Positions 1 through 7,492 of a stretch of DNA of 64,000 nucleotides are shown piece by piece. The position numbers were made by a program, and so were the translations under genes. The notes beneath the pieces were generated by a model that worked only from the letters and a program-made list of their open reading frames with translations, had not been told where the DNA came from and searched no databases. Source of the DNA: a virus; the IMG/VR virus record IMGVR_UViG_3300031857_000054, positions 1-64,000 of that record, one strand, 5' to 3'. Every line of letters begins with the position of its first letter. Within the stretch, counting starts at the first letter, position 1.

Positions 1-2237
1 TTATCATAAAACTTAATATAACTACCGCCAAAGCCGTAAATATAACGATCCATTTGATCGGCAAGATCAATATTACCTTTTACTCTTACAGTACCGTTAA
101 CATCTAACTTATATCCTGCATCGGTAGCTGTACCAATACCCAAACCATTACTGCGGATATAGGAAAACCCTCCTGTTTCTAAGAGTATTTCTGTAGTTCC
201 ACTATTTATTAAATATAATGCACCACGATTATTATTCCCTACTCTTCTAAACTCACCAATGTTAGTTCCATTTTGCTGTAGAATAATACCTCCAGCATTT
301 ACTGTTGTATTAACAGTAGCACCACCTACAGTAATGGCATTGGTGGTGGTGTTCCCTGCTGTGGTTACTTGAGCTAGGGTAGGAACTGAGACCAAGGGAG
401 TACCTCCAAAGATGGTAGATATGGTTTTGTTCTTCCATAAATCCGTAGATGATTCATAAACCAAAAGGTCGTTGTTGACTTCTGAGGCAATAGCTACATC
501 ATGAAGTTCGTGTAACTCATATCCGTTCTGAATACGATAAACTATAGTTCCGTTTGTCGGAGAGGTTCTAGTTACGACCCCTACGTAAACTAAGTGCTGA
601 GGAGCCGAAGGTTTTACGTTCGTAAGATATCCAGGAATTGTAGGGTGAAGGTAAAGAATGTCTCCGTCTACGAGAGTAACGTCTGTAAAAGGATGTGTCG
701 CTACTGAACGAGTATCTAAAGTATCAATCGTTCCTTGAACAATAACATACCCATCTGAGTTGTTGTTTATGTCCGTTGCAACTACACCAAAGGTTTGTGC
801 AGAGTTAGCATCGTTGTTACCTTGGGCCTTTACAAAGTTAGGAAGATGTCCTGTTGAACCTTGGATTCTGATTACTGTGCCTTTATAAAGAGTAGCTCCT
901 GTAGAGTTTCTTCCTAAAGTCATTAAAGCCTCTGCCTTGTCTACGATTCCACTATTGTCTGTGTCGTAAGTGGAGTTTCCTAAGAATACAGGCTTTCCAT
1001 TAAACCTTGTATATAGAGTAGCGTTATCTACTTCTACGCAGTGTACAAATCCCTTATAATCAATTTTATAATTGTCTTTTTTAGCAGTACTCCCTTGTAA
1101 GTTATTGAAATTACAATTTAGTCTATAAAAGTCTCTAACACCGTAGGAAGTAATTGCAGGAGAGCATTTTGTAATTGTGGCGTATCCTCCAAGTTTTAAG
1201 ATTATTTCTTGTAAATCATCAGCCATTCTTTTTGATACAGTAGTAATATTATTACTATTTAGATGACCGTCTCCTTTGTAGTAAGCACTATAAAATAAAA
1301 TTAACTTTTCTGGAGGTAAATTCTTGACAAAAGATGGAATAAATTTATTGTGAGCATGTTTGCCAAACTGACTTAAAAATTTTGCTAGTTCTGAGTGCCT
1401 AAAGTTAAAATGTGCATTCTGGTTGTGAGCCAAAGTTCTTCCTAAACTTCTTGCTAGCTCAACCATAACTTTAGTACAGTCAGCAATAGTTTTGCTTTTT
1501 GTTTGAGTTACGTATATTTTAGTACCAACCACACAACCTTCAGCTAAAAACCAACCTAAGAATTCTAAAAACAAATCATCGTCAATTCCAAAAGGATTAG
1601 TTTCTGTTTTTACTCCATTCCATTTTGCTGTTATTGGAAATGACCTTATTTTTTCTGAAACTTCATCAGCTCTTTCCCAATAAAAATCTTCAGACCAAAC
1701 TAGTCCTCTTTGTCCTCCATACCATTTTCTTACATACATCCTATGGTTAGGAGTAACCAAATAAGATAACTGTTTAGTCTCTCTTCCTAATAGTTCTCCG
1801 TCATACTCGTATTTAAAAATATGATTAGGTACTTGGTATTCTAACTCTTTTGTCTCTTGATTAAGAGTTGCTACTTCATCGTCAAATGAAATGTCAGTGA
1901 TTTTTTTCCAGCCGTTTAGAGTTAATAACTCTGTGTCGGGGTGAAAACACTTATACATATCACCACCTCCACCTCCTCCTGCAACAGGTTTCCACACTCC
2001 GTCATCGGCTAAGTAAAGATTACCTGCTCCTGTAGCACCTGTTCCTAATCTATTGGGATCGATGATACCAGTAGAGATGAAAGCCGCATCGAATAATCTG
2101 AATGCAGGTGTACCAAAGTTTACTGGGTCTGTGGCAAACACATACTTTGGTGGGAACTGAGGAGACAAAAAACCTTGTTGAGCAGATGCTTGTGTAAAGG
2201 TTATAAGGTCTTGAGGAGTCAGAGGATTATTAGACAT
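1..2237 (-). CDS. Tail-fibre protein interrupted by an intein (3' end outside window)
   Basis: Open from ATG at 2237 to the window edge (745 codons seen, no stop). Residues 1-96 are an N-extein ending in a Gly-rich run and DMYK. A 325-residue intein follows (975-1949). The C-extein resumes with STYDTDNSGIVDKAEAL and continues in a Gly/Thr/Asn-rich style typical of phage tail fibres (VTTAGNTTTNAITVGGATV, LDVNGTVRVKGNIDLADQ). Joining DMYK to STYDTDNSG gives a continuous string of the kind common in tail proteins of Bacteroidota phages, so the precursor probably splices. The gene is monocistronic here, with a TATATTTG box 25 bp upstream of the ATG. A receptor-binding or baseplate role is inferred. 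The distal tip, possibly with a chaperone domain, lies outside the window. Confidence 0.85.
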   Translation of the reverse strand, partial: MSNNPLTPQDLITFTQASAQQGFLSPQFPPKYVFATDPVNFGTPAFRLFDAAFISTGIIDPNRLGTGATGAGNLYLADDGVWKPVAGGGGGGDMYKCFHPDTELLTLNGWKKITDISFDDEVATLNQETKELEYQVPNHIFKYEYDGELLGRETKQLSYLVTPNHRMYVRKWYGGQRGLVWSEDFYWERADEVSEKIRSFPITAKWNGVKTETNPFGIDDDLFLEFLGWFLAEGCVVGTKIYVTQTKSKTIADCTKVMVELARSLGRTLAHNQNAHFNFRHSELAKFLSQFGKHAHNKFIPSFVKNLPPEKLILFYSAYYKGDGHLNSNNITTVSKRMADDLQEIILKLGGYATITKCSPAITSYGVRDFYRLNCNFNNLQGSTAKKDNYKIDYKGFVHCVEVDNATLYTRFNGKPVFLGNSTYDTDNSGIVDKAEALMTLGRNSTGATLYKGTVIRIQGSTGHLPNFVKAQGNNDANSAQTFGVVATDINNNSDGYVIVQGTIDTLDTRSVATHPFTDVTLVDGDILYLHPTIPGYLTNVKPSAPQHLVYVGVVTRTSPTNGTIVYRIQNGYELHELHDVAIASEVNNDLLVYESSTDLWKNKTISTIFGGTPLVSVPTLAQVTTAGNTTTNAITVGGATVNTTVNAGGIILQQNGTNIGEFRRVGNNNRGALYLINSGTTEILLETGGFSYIRSNGLGIGTATDAGYKLDVNGTVRVKGNIDLADQMDRYIYGFGGSYIKFYD
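975..1949 (-). mobile_element. Intein with LAGLIDADG homing endonuclease
   Basis: 325 residues, in frame within the tail-fibre gene. It starts with Cys1 (CFHPDTELLTLNGWKKI, splicing block A), then has block B (YLVTPNHRM, with the TxxH element). Two LAGLIDADG-type helices follow, FLGWFLAEG and AYYKGDG, so the endonuclease looks intact. Block F is VHCVEVDNATLYTRFNG and the C-terminal junction is FLGN followed by Ser as the +1 nucleophile. The penultimate residue is Gly instead of the usual His, a known but uncommon variant. Extein sequence closes cleanly across the element. The insertion point is next to the Gly-rich linker of the fibre. Confidence 0.92.
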
Positions 2238-2261
2238 GACATGGCTACTGATAGTAATATA

Positions 2262-2269
2262 CAAATATA
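2262..2269 (-). promoter_or_regulatory. Promoter -7 box for the tail-fibre gene
   Basis: On the minus strand this reads TATATTTG, an exact match to the Bacteroidota TAnnTTTG box, 25 bp upstream of the ATG at 2237. It sits directly behind the terminator of the preceding minus-strand transcript, so the fibre gene is a separate unit. Confidence 0.65.
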
Positions 2270-2278
2270 AGCCAATAT

Positions 2279-2310
2279 AGAAAAAAATAAAGGGGGATAT
2301 AAATCCCCCT
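2279..2310 (-). terminator. Rho-independent terminator of the replication block
   Basis: Hairpin with five G:C pairs (AGGGGG ... CCCCCT, 2291-2310), followed on the minus strand by TTTATTTTTTT. It lies 40 bp past the stop of the gene at 2350, the last gene of the long minus-strand block. Confidence 0.8.
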
Positions 2311-2349
2311 CTACTTAACTAAAACTATGGAAATGATTACAAATTTCCC

Positions 2350-2691
2350 TTACTCCGAGATAACAGACAGACCTTCTGGTCCTCCTGTTAGGTTCAAGAA
2401 AGAATCAATCTCTCTTGGGTCTTTCAATACTACTACAATTGGCTCACTTGTTACCTCAAATTTAGTAATTTTTATTGGCTCTTTTTGTTTAGTAGTAGGG
2501 TTTATCTTGTATTGATAGTCTGTTGGATTTAACTTATCCGCATTCCTATTCAATATGATTGCTAATCCGTCCTTCTCTGGGTACGTCATAACTACTGAAT
2601 CTAAATCGAAAGAATATCCATTCTTACGAGTTGTTTGAGTGCCTTGCTCTGAAGGTACACTCTCGATGTCTGTGTAATAAAATAGTTTCAT
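2350..2691 (-). CDS. Unrecognised 113-aa protein
   Basis: Begins MKLFYYTDIESVPSEQGTQ. It is soluble, with no signal peptide or membrane segment, and shows mixed alpha/beta sequence with hydrophobic strands (DSVVMTYPEKDGLAIIL, EPIVVVLKDPREI). It follows the GroES-like gene by 16 bp in the same transcript and is the last gene before the terminator at 2279-2310. I recognise no family. As a terminal member of the nucleotide-metabolism operon it may be an accessory replication protein, but nothing in the sequence proves this. Confidence 0.6.
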   Translation of the reverse strand: MKLFYYTDIESVPSEQGTQTTRKNGYSFDLDSVVMTYPEKDGLAIILNRNADKLNPTDYQYKINPTTKQKEPIKITKFEVTSEPIVVVLKDPREIDSFLNLTGGPEGLSVISE

Positions 2692-2707
2692 TTCTAAAGT
2701 TATTAAC

Positions 2708-2989
2708 TTACCAGATTAATACAACATCCATCTCACGGATTAAAAACTTCTGACCGCCTTCTACGTCAATAAGTTCTGCATGCATAATGGTGCTAGGTGA
2801 GATATACACCTTATCTCCTACTGCTATATCTTTAACAGTATCACCAATAGCAAATACCTCAAGTGAGGTCATTTCATTTAGTTCTTTAATTAGAACTTCT
2901 TTTTGGGCTTCTTCACTCAAGTGAATGCCTAGGTCTCTACGAGGGGGGCAATTAAGCAATACCCTTGATCCTCTCAGTTTAATAGTCAT
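2708..2989 (-). CDS. GroES-like co-chaperonin
   Basis: 93 aa, the size of GroES. It opens with the family-like strand KLRGSRVLLNCPP and has the later GroES pattern: a hydrophobic strand ending in Gly (LEVFAIGDTV), then VKDIAVGDKVYIS and a terminal EGGQKFLIREMDVVLIW, matching the VGDrVLF ... EYLimrE-DILA layout. The mobile-loop region (residues 18-35) is not GroES-like and is charged. Phage GroES analogues such as T4 gp31 replace host GroES for capsid folding, so a role in folding the capsid protein is a reasonable inference. Overlaps the dCMP deaminase stop by 4 bp. Confidence 0.7.
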   Translation of the reverse strand: MTIKLRGSRVLLNCPPRRDLGIHLSEEAQKEVLIKELNEMTSLEVFAIGDTVKDIAVGDKVYISPSTIMHAELIDVEGGQKFLIREMDVVLIW

Positions 2990-3423
2990 ATTGGTTTTAG
3001 GTTGTTTGTTTTACTTACTTCTACGTCACAGGTTTTCAATAGGTTGATGCCTGCTAAATCACGATATTCAGTTATGTAGTATACTTTCTTGATACCACTT
3101 TGAACAATCAGTTTGGCACACTCAGTGCAACAAGAGTGCGTCATGTACAATGTAGCTCCCTCAGTACTGATAGGAGACTTACAAGCCTTACTAATGGCGT
3201 TAGACTCTGCATGCAACACATAAGGTAAAGTCACATCACCTTCTTCACATACGTTAGGAAGACCACTAGGAGTACCATTATAACCGAAGGAGATTATGTT
3301 TCCATCCTTAACAATTAAAGCACCTACTTGTAGTCTCTTACAATAAGATTCTTCTGCAATTCTACGCACTAGATCTAAGTAAAGGTTATGTTTTTTCTCC
3401 GAATGATGCAAGGGACGAGTCAT
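2986..3423 (-). CDS. Deoxycytidylate (dCMP) deaminase
   Basis: 145 aa zinc deaminase that would convert dCMP to dUMP, the substrate of ThyX encoded at 22598. The zinc site is visible: HAESNAI (His ligand and catalytic Glu) and THSCCTECAKLI, in which the last two Cys of SCCTEC fit the PCxxC pair with Ser in place of Pro. The N-terminal substrate-binding sequence ALIVKDGNIISFGYNGTPSGL is typical of ComEB/dCMP deaminases. First gene of its transcript, with a TAACTTTG promoter box upstream that diverges from the plus-strand gene at 3493. Confidence 0.92.
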   Translation of the reverse strand: MTRPLHHSEKKHNLYLDLVRRIAEESYCKRLQVGALIVKDGNIISFGYNGTPSGLPNVCEEGDVTLPYVLHAESNAISKACKSPISTEGATLYMTHSCCTECAKLIVQSGIKKVYYITEYRDLAGINLLKTCDVEVSKTNNLKPI

Positions 3424-3441
3424 TTTAGATTGATTGGTTAA

Positions 3442-3473
3442 TTTGCAAAGTTATAAGAAATATCCTATTTTTG
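3442..3473 (+). promoter_or_regulatory. Promoter for the lone plus-strand gene
   Basis: TTTG at 3442-3445 and TATTTTTG at 3466-3473, separated by 20 bp. This matches the Bacteroidota TTTG-N17-23-TAnnTTTG promoter and lies 19 bp before the ATG at 3493. Confidence 0.7.
3446..3453 (-). promoter_or_regulatory. Promoter -7 box, minus strand (deaminase operon)
   Basis: Minus-strand TAACTTTG (TAnnTTTG), 23 bp upstream of the deaminase ATG. It lies within a 69-bp divergent intergenic region. Confidence 0.6.
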
Positions 3474-3492
3474 AACATAGAAAATTAATTTT

Positions 3493-3828
3493 ATGACTAC
3501 AGAAAATAGCCAACCAGAAGCACAGGAAAGTACAGTTTATTGGAAACCTGACGAACAAATTACTATCAAAGGCACAGAACTTGCAGCATTGTTGCATCTT
3601 GTTGATCTTCAAACAGTTGCTCTAACTCAAGTACCTCTTACAACTTTGATGGAGTTGTTCTCTACTGCAAACGCAGCTAAGAATGACATCATGGAACGAC
3701 TTGCAAATGAAGGTAAGTTAAGTTCAACTCCAATGGAAGCTGTAATTCCACAAGCAGAACCTACCTTGGGGTCTGAAGCAAAGGTTATTCCTATGGATCT
3801 TAATGAGATTTCAGACGAAATCTTGTAA
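3493..3828 (+). CDS. Unrecognised 111-aa acidic protein, lone plus-strand gene
   Basis: Runs against all its neighbours. N-terminus MTTENSQPEAQESTVYW, then a helical core (TELAALLHLVDLQTVALTQVPLTTLMELFSTANAAKNDIMERLA) and an acidic C-terminus (MDLNEISDEIL). It is soluble, with no DNA-binding motif I can name. It has its own host-type promoter and a hairpin terminator at 3865-3892 shared with the convergent gene, so it is an independent unit of moron type. Its separate expression suggests a regulatory or host-takeover role, which is inference only. Confidence 0.7.
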   Translation: MTTENSQPEAQESTVYWKPDEQITIKGTELAALLHLVDLQTVALTQVPLTTLMELFSTANAAKNDIMERLANEGKLSSTPMEAVIPQAEPTLGSEAKVIPMDLNEISDEIL

Positions 3829-3864
3829 ATTTGTACTAGATAGCGCTTTTCCATTAGCAACAAG

Positions 3865-3892
3865 GGAGGACTATAAGTCCTCCTTTATTGTT
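3865..3892. terminator. Bidirectional terminator
   Basis: Perfect 7-bp stem GGAGGAC/GTCCTCC followed on the plus strand by TTTATTGTTT. It lies between convergent genes, and the stop codon of the minus gene (3871) falls inside the stem. Confidence 0.8.
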
Positions 3893-4347
3893 TCTAATTG
3901 TAAATTAAATCGGTAGATTTCTTGAGTTATGTCTACTTCAACTTTAGTAAAGTTTGCTTCAGGGTCAGAGATATCTAAGAATCCTCTTGTAAACTCATCA
4001 AACCTGCCATGCCTAAAGCTAAACAGGTCTCTGCGATACACATCGTGTACTCTGAATACATACATTCTCATCATACCTTCTCCGTTAGGAATATCATAGT
4101 AGTCGTAGAATGAGTTGAAGTCGACAATTTTTGCTTGGAATTCTTCATAATCCTTAGTTTCCCTTAAGTGAAACAAGAAGAATAGACAATTTTTGTACTT
4201 TTTACTGTGGCCATAGTCATCCAAGTACACATTGACTAGCCCATATGTTCTTAGGGTAGCCAATGCGTCTTTGTTAAACACCATGCAGGTAAGGAACCGA
4301 GCTGTATTAGTTGGAATACTCACTAATACAAAATTAACAGAAGTCAT
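3871..4347 (-). CDS. Unrecognised 158-aa protein
   Basis: Start taken at ATG 4347 (MTSVNFVLVSIPTNTAR), which sits 3 bp after the stop of the nuclease gene; the frame is open further upstream but would overlap that gene. Rich in Phe/Tyr and Asp (KNCLFFLFHLRETKDYEEF, FDEFTRGFLDISDPEANF), soluble. No motif recognised. Close linkage to the PD-(D/E)XK nuclease may mean a shared DNA-processing role. Confidence 0.6.
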   Translation of the reverse strand: MTSVNFVLVSIPTNTARFLTCMVFNKDALATLRTYGLVNVYLDDYGHSKKYKNCLFFLFHLRETKDYEEFQAKIVDFNSFYDYYDIPNGEGMMRMYVFRVHDVYRRDLFSFRHGRFDEFTRGFLDISDPEANFTKVEVDITQEIYRFNLQLETIKEDL

Positions 4348-4349
4348 AG

Positions 4350-5330
4350 TTAAAGCAACTTTTCTCCTATAATTCGCACACCATTGTTGAGATAATCTTG
4401 CATAGGGTAATCCCACAAATCATTCTCTAAGTGCCACTCGTATCTCTCAATAGCATCTCTGAAACCTTCATACTGACGACCGTTGTATTCTCCACCGTTC
4501 TGTCCAATATGTAGTATGGTTTTGTCTATCTCATAGATAAGAGGACTACCTGGATAGTCTTGGTTCTCTACAATAAACCTAAAGGGATGTAATGTCTTAC
4601 CACCTAATTTCTCTACTAGACCTGAAGCAATAATACCATAGGTGTAGAAAGCAGCCTGAATATCGTATCTGAACTTCCAGAACATACCTATCCAGAAGTT
4701 AGTAGGAGATGAAGTGGTCTTTAGGTCAATTGGATATACTACTCCTGTTGCCTTATCTACCACTACTAAATCTAGTAGGCCCTTACATTTATGTTTGCCG
4801 TACTCAAACTCTACCACTACTTGCTTGTGGACTTCATACCTGTCTGAGCCGTTTATCCATTCGCTCGTGAATTGATTATTCTTTAGGCTCTCTACTATGT
4901 TGTCTATCTTTGTCTTTTGGGCACTTGTAATTACTGTCTTTCCATTAGACTCTAGCAAAGCTTCATAGTAATACTTACCTTCTTTCTCAAATCGCTCACG
5001 TACTTTATCTAACTTAATCTTAAAGCCAGATCTTTCGTATGCAATTTGTTCTGCATCAGAACTATCTCTGTTAACAAACAACTGCCACACAAACACACCC
5101 ATCATAGCACCTGGCTTTTCTACATCTGTTGTATAGAATGCATCATAAAATGCGTCACTACTTTGAGTTAGTATTAAGTCAACAGCATCTCCGATGAGTG
5201 TAGTTTCTTTTGGTTCGTCTGTGTCATCCTCCGTGTTGTAGTTAATGAAGAGTTGCGGATGCACTAACAACTTCTTCAATTTGCTCTGGCTAAGAGCTGT
5301 ACTACTTAAGTATTCTTCGTTTATTATCAT
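4350..5330 (-). CDS. PD-(D/E)XK exonuclease (Cas4/RecB-like)
   Basis: 326 aa from ATG 5330 (MIINEEYLSSTALSQSKLK); an upstream TTG at 5372 is possible but less likely. The N-terminus has the SQSKLKKLLVHP box that opens many RecB/YqaJ/Cas4-like nucleases, and TTLIGDAVDLIL supplies the G-x-x-h-D element. The catalytic core is GLLDLVVVD (Asp) followed by VVYPIDLKTTSS (D-x-K), and then FRYDIQAAFYTYGI (the QxxxY motif). Likely a DNA exonuclease for recombination or host-DNA degradation, resembling phage proteins that pair with single-strand annealing systems. Confidence 0.8.
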   Translation of the reverse strand: MIINEEYLSSTALSQSKLKKLLVHPQLFINYNTEDDTDEPKETTLIGDAVDLILTQSSDAFYDAFYTTDVEKPGAMMGVFVWQLFVNRDSSDAEQIAYERSGFKIKLDKVRERFEKEGKYYYEALLESNGKTVITSAQKTKIDNIVESLKNNQFTSEWINGSDRYEVHKQVVVEFEYGKHKCKGLLDLVVVDKATGVVYPIDLKTTSSPTNFWIGMFWKFRYDIQAAFYTYGIIASGLVEKLGGKTLHPFRFIVENQDYPGSPLIYEIDKTILHIGQNGGEYNGRQYEGFRDAIERYEWHLENDLWDYPMQDYLNNGVRIIGEKLL

Positions 5331-5485
5331 ATCGTAGGTAGGTAATTTTAATGTTCCATAGTAACCACCCAATGTATAAAGTGAACAGTTCGTGTTTACT
5401 TGTTCTTGAGATAGTTAACATTGGAAGGAGATAGAAAAAAACAAAGGGTGTATCTCGCTGCCCCCATGTACGTTTGTAGAAACTA

Positions 5486-5881
5486 TTAGTCTCTAGCTTT
5501 AGTTTTCCGATTGTCATAGTGTGGTTTCTCCCTCATTATGTATTCTAAAAACATTGTGTTACACATTACATGGCTGATGTGACGACATCCTGATTCAGGA
5601 TCTACATCTTCGCCTCGTAAGAAAGCAAACAAATGCCTCATTAAACTCTCGCTAACTTGAGTTACAGGCATTCCTTTCTTCCAGTTGTCTGGTGCATACT
5701 TAGCTGCGCCATACTCTAACACTCTAACTAGTCCTTCTAGTGAATCAAAGTCCACTAGTGCCCATTGAAGTTTACCTTGGTTGTAGCGAAGTGCTTGTTC
5801 TTGTTTGTCTCTCTCAGACAAAGCTTTCATAAACTCATCGGCTTCTTCATTAACTTCTTTTATAATTGTCTTGTTTTCCAT
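5486..5881 (-). CDS. DUF5664 dATP/dGTP diphosphohydrolase-like protein
   Basis: 131 aa. The sequence LRYNQGKLQWALVDFDSLEG, then VLEYGAAKYAPDNWKKGM, SLMRHLFAFLRGEDVDPESG and RHISHVMCNTMFLEYI gives the typical DUF5664 layout: an all-alpha, MazG-like metal-dependent fold with conserved His and Asp. Members annotated as dATP/dGTP diphosphohydrolases shift purine deoxynucleotide pools in phages that use modified bases; the enzymatic role here is inferred. Lies 3 bp before the start-proximal end of the NinB-like gene, in the same operon. Confidence 0.75.
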   Translation of the reverse strand: MENKTIIKEVNEEADEFMKALSERDKQEQALRYNQGKLQWALVDFDSLEGLVRVLEYGAAKYAPDNWKKGMPVTQVSESLMRHLFAFLRGEDVDPESGCRHISHVMCNTMFLEYIMREKPHYDNRKTKARD

Positions 5882-5883
5882 AT

Positions 5884-6324
5884 CTAGTTTGGTTCTGGTA
5901 TATGTGCACCTAGTACATCATTAGCAAACTGAAGAACCTTAGTAATAAACTTGGTTACTTCTTCTTTAGTTGCTTTAGAGAATGACATAGGTAGTTTTAC
6001 AAACTCGCCTCCCATAGCAACTTCTTCATAGAAGTATTTGCTCTTGAGAAACATAATTACTTCTTCCTTAGTTAACTCTTCTCCTTGGAGTTCTTCCAAT
6101 GAGTTCTTGATAACAGGAAGTATTACTCCATAGAAGTAGCGGAGTTGTTGTATGCTTTTCTTGCCTTCAACACGCACTATGCTCAGCTCTACTTCTACAT
6201 CAGGGTCTCCATTCATTACCTCAGTTAAGTACTGTTGTAATATAGCAGGATCATCTGGTTTGAAGTATCTATTGCCATCTACTTTGACGGCTAGTTTACC
6301 TGGTATGTAGATTTTATTTATCAT
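5884..6324 (-). CDS. Possible NinB/Orf-like recombination mediator
   Basis: 146 aa. SIQQLRYFYGVILPVI, an internal SFSKATKEEVTKFI, and a C-terminal FANDVLGAHIPEP reproduce the pattern seen in phage NinB-type proteins: a conserved aromatic-rich helix, an STS/A-T-x-E-F stretch, and an A-x-x-x-L-G-x-x-I-P-x-P ending. NinB/Orf of lambda helps load recombinases on ssDNA. The match is by pattern only. A NinG homologue is encoded 4 kb upstream (10422), which is consistent with a Nin-type recombination set. Confidence 0.45.
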   Translation of the reverse strand: MINKIYIPGKLAVKVDGNRYFKPDDPAILQQYLTEVMNGDPDVEVELSIVRVEGKKSIQQLRYFYGVILPVIKNSLEELQGEELTKEEVIMFLKSKYFYEEVAMGGEFVKLPMSFSKATKEEVTKFITKVLQFANDVLGAHIPEPN

Positions 6325-6589
6325 CTTCTTTCTTTTCTAATTCTTCTAAAAGTTTAAACGCTAACTCTTCTTCAGCATCTATTAGGTTGCCGTCTCTTAA
6401 ACGTCTCTTAAAAGCTTCGTCTATCTGCTTGATAAAGAATGCGTTAGCGGCTTTTGCATTGTTAGCTGCTTTCTTAAGTTCTGGGTTGAGAAACTCCCTA
6501 ACCCACTGATATTGGATATTAAGGGCCCGTGCTAACACATAGGCCCTTCTTATATCCTTTAGTTTTTGTTCTTCACTTAGATTGCTCAC
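6314..6589 (-). CDS. Small helical protein, unknown
   Basis: About 91 aa from a GTG at 6589; a TTG at 6604 would add five residues, and there is no ATG. Strongly charged and helical throughout (EEQKLKDIRRAYVLARALNIQ, DAEEELAFKLLEELEKKEDDK), probably a coiled coil. It overlaps the genes on both sides (11 and 17 bp), indicating translational coupling. Could be a partner of the recombination protein that follows. Confidence 0.5.
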   Translation of the reverse strand: MSNLSEEQKLKDIRRAYVLARALNIQYQWVREFLNPELKKAANNAKAANAFFIKQIDEAFKRRLRDGNLIDAEEELAFKLLEELEKKEDDK

Positions 6590-7235
6590 TCTGCCACGTA
6601 TCAAAACACTTCTTTAACTCTTCTTTCTCTTCTGGGGTAAGCTTCCAATACTCAGGGTTAAACTCAGCATAAACACTCTTAATGTCTTGGAAATAACCAT
6701 CATTAATTTGATTGGTGATATCATCCCAAAAGCATTCTGGATTGTTCTTTTGCTGAAACTCACGATAAGTCAATTGAGTTTCGTCTAGATTACCTTCTGT
6801 ATCTATTGAGAATTCACCTGCAAAATCCATCCCTGGCTCATCGTAGTTACCCTCACAAGTAAGTTTGTACTTCTTACAAAGTTTTACAAACAAAGGAAGC
6901 ATTGGACTCCAAGCACTATCACCTGAAATTGTTAATCCGATTTCATCTTCATTGTGATATTCTTGTAACTCAAGGTAAGCATCAAACCACTTAGAGCCAT
7001 ACTTATTATAGACATCAAAGCCAGTTTTGAAATTGCCATCTTCCTGCTGGTCAGGTCGATTCATCAAGAGTTTAGAGTAGTTCACTGCATACAAGCCAAT
7101 CTCAGCAGTAGTAGGAGTTGATTCACGATATCTAACCTCCTTAGTTTCTTCTAGTTTTTTAGCTTGTGCAAGTAATCTCTGAATCTGTTTACGGCTACCT
7201 ACAAAGTAGCCGTAATTGTAACAATGATTTGCCAT
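6573..7235 (-). CDS. YubB/Api92-like ferredoxin-fold protein
   Basis: 220 aa. Begins MANHCYNYGYFVGS and carries YGSKWFDAYLEL, ISGDSAWSPMLPLFVKLCKKY and YDEPGMDFAGEFSI, which resemble the conserved W-x-x-KWD ... AWSPP ... E-P-G-x-x-FAG pattern of the Api92/YubB (DUF1281) family found on phages and plasmids. Molecular function of that family is unknown. C-terminal third is acidic and helical. Start overlaps the previous stop by one base (TAATG). Confidence 0.5.
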   Translation of the reverse strand: MANHCYNYGYFVGSRKQIQRLLAQAKKLEETKEVRYRESTPTTAEIGLYAVNYSKLLMNRPDQQEDGNFKTGFDVYNKYGSKWFDAYLELQEYHNEDEIGLTISGDSAWSPMLPLFVKLCKKYKLTCEGNYDEPGMDFAGEFSIDTEGNLDETQLTYREFQQKNNPECFWDDITNQINDGYFQDIKSVYAEFNPEYWKLTPEEKEELKKCFDTWQSEQSK

Positions 7236-7492
7236 TAGAATTCATGAAATAGTAGTGGACCTTTAAGAGAAACTGGCTCTTGTAGGAAGATAACACCTGC
7301 CTCATTACCTTCAGGATCTCTGCTAGGGTAAAAACTTACATCATCTTCCGTCCTAAATATAATGAAAGCTTCACGCCAACCCATCTCTTTTATCTCCTCT
7401 TCGGTTGAGTAACGGATTTCTACAATCTTCTTATCCTTTAACAGTAGGTTAGCTAATTCTAGCCTTTCTACTTCATACTCTAGTCTATTCAT
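7235..7492 (-). CDS. Unrecognised 85-aa protein
   Basis: MNRLEYEVERLELANLL opens an amphipathic helix, followed by beta strands (KKIVEIRYSTEEE, EAFIIFRTEDDVSFYPS). Small, soluble, acidic. Start overlaps the upstream gene by 8 bp and its stop abuts the next ATG (TAATG), so it belongs to a tightly packed operon. No family recognised. Confidence 0.55.
   Translation of the reverse strand: MNRLEYEVERLELANLLLKDKKIVEIRYSTEEEIKEMGWREAFIIFRTEDDVSFYPSRDPEGNEAGVIFLQEPVSLKGPLLFHEF

Noticed and set aside
5302-5517. 71-codon minus-strand frame upstream of the nuclease
   Set aside because: Overlaps the DUF5664 gene and the nuclease start in another frame, with non-protein-like composition; the region is better read as a short leader.
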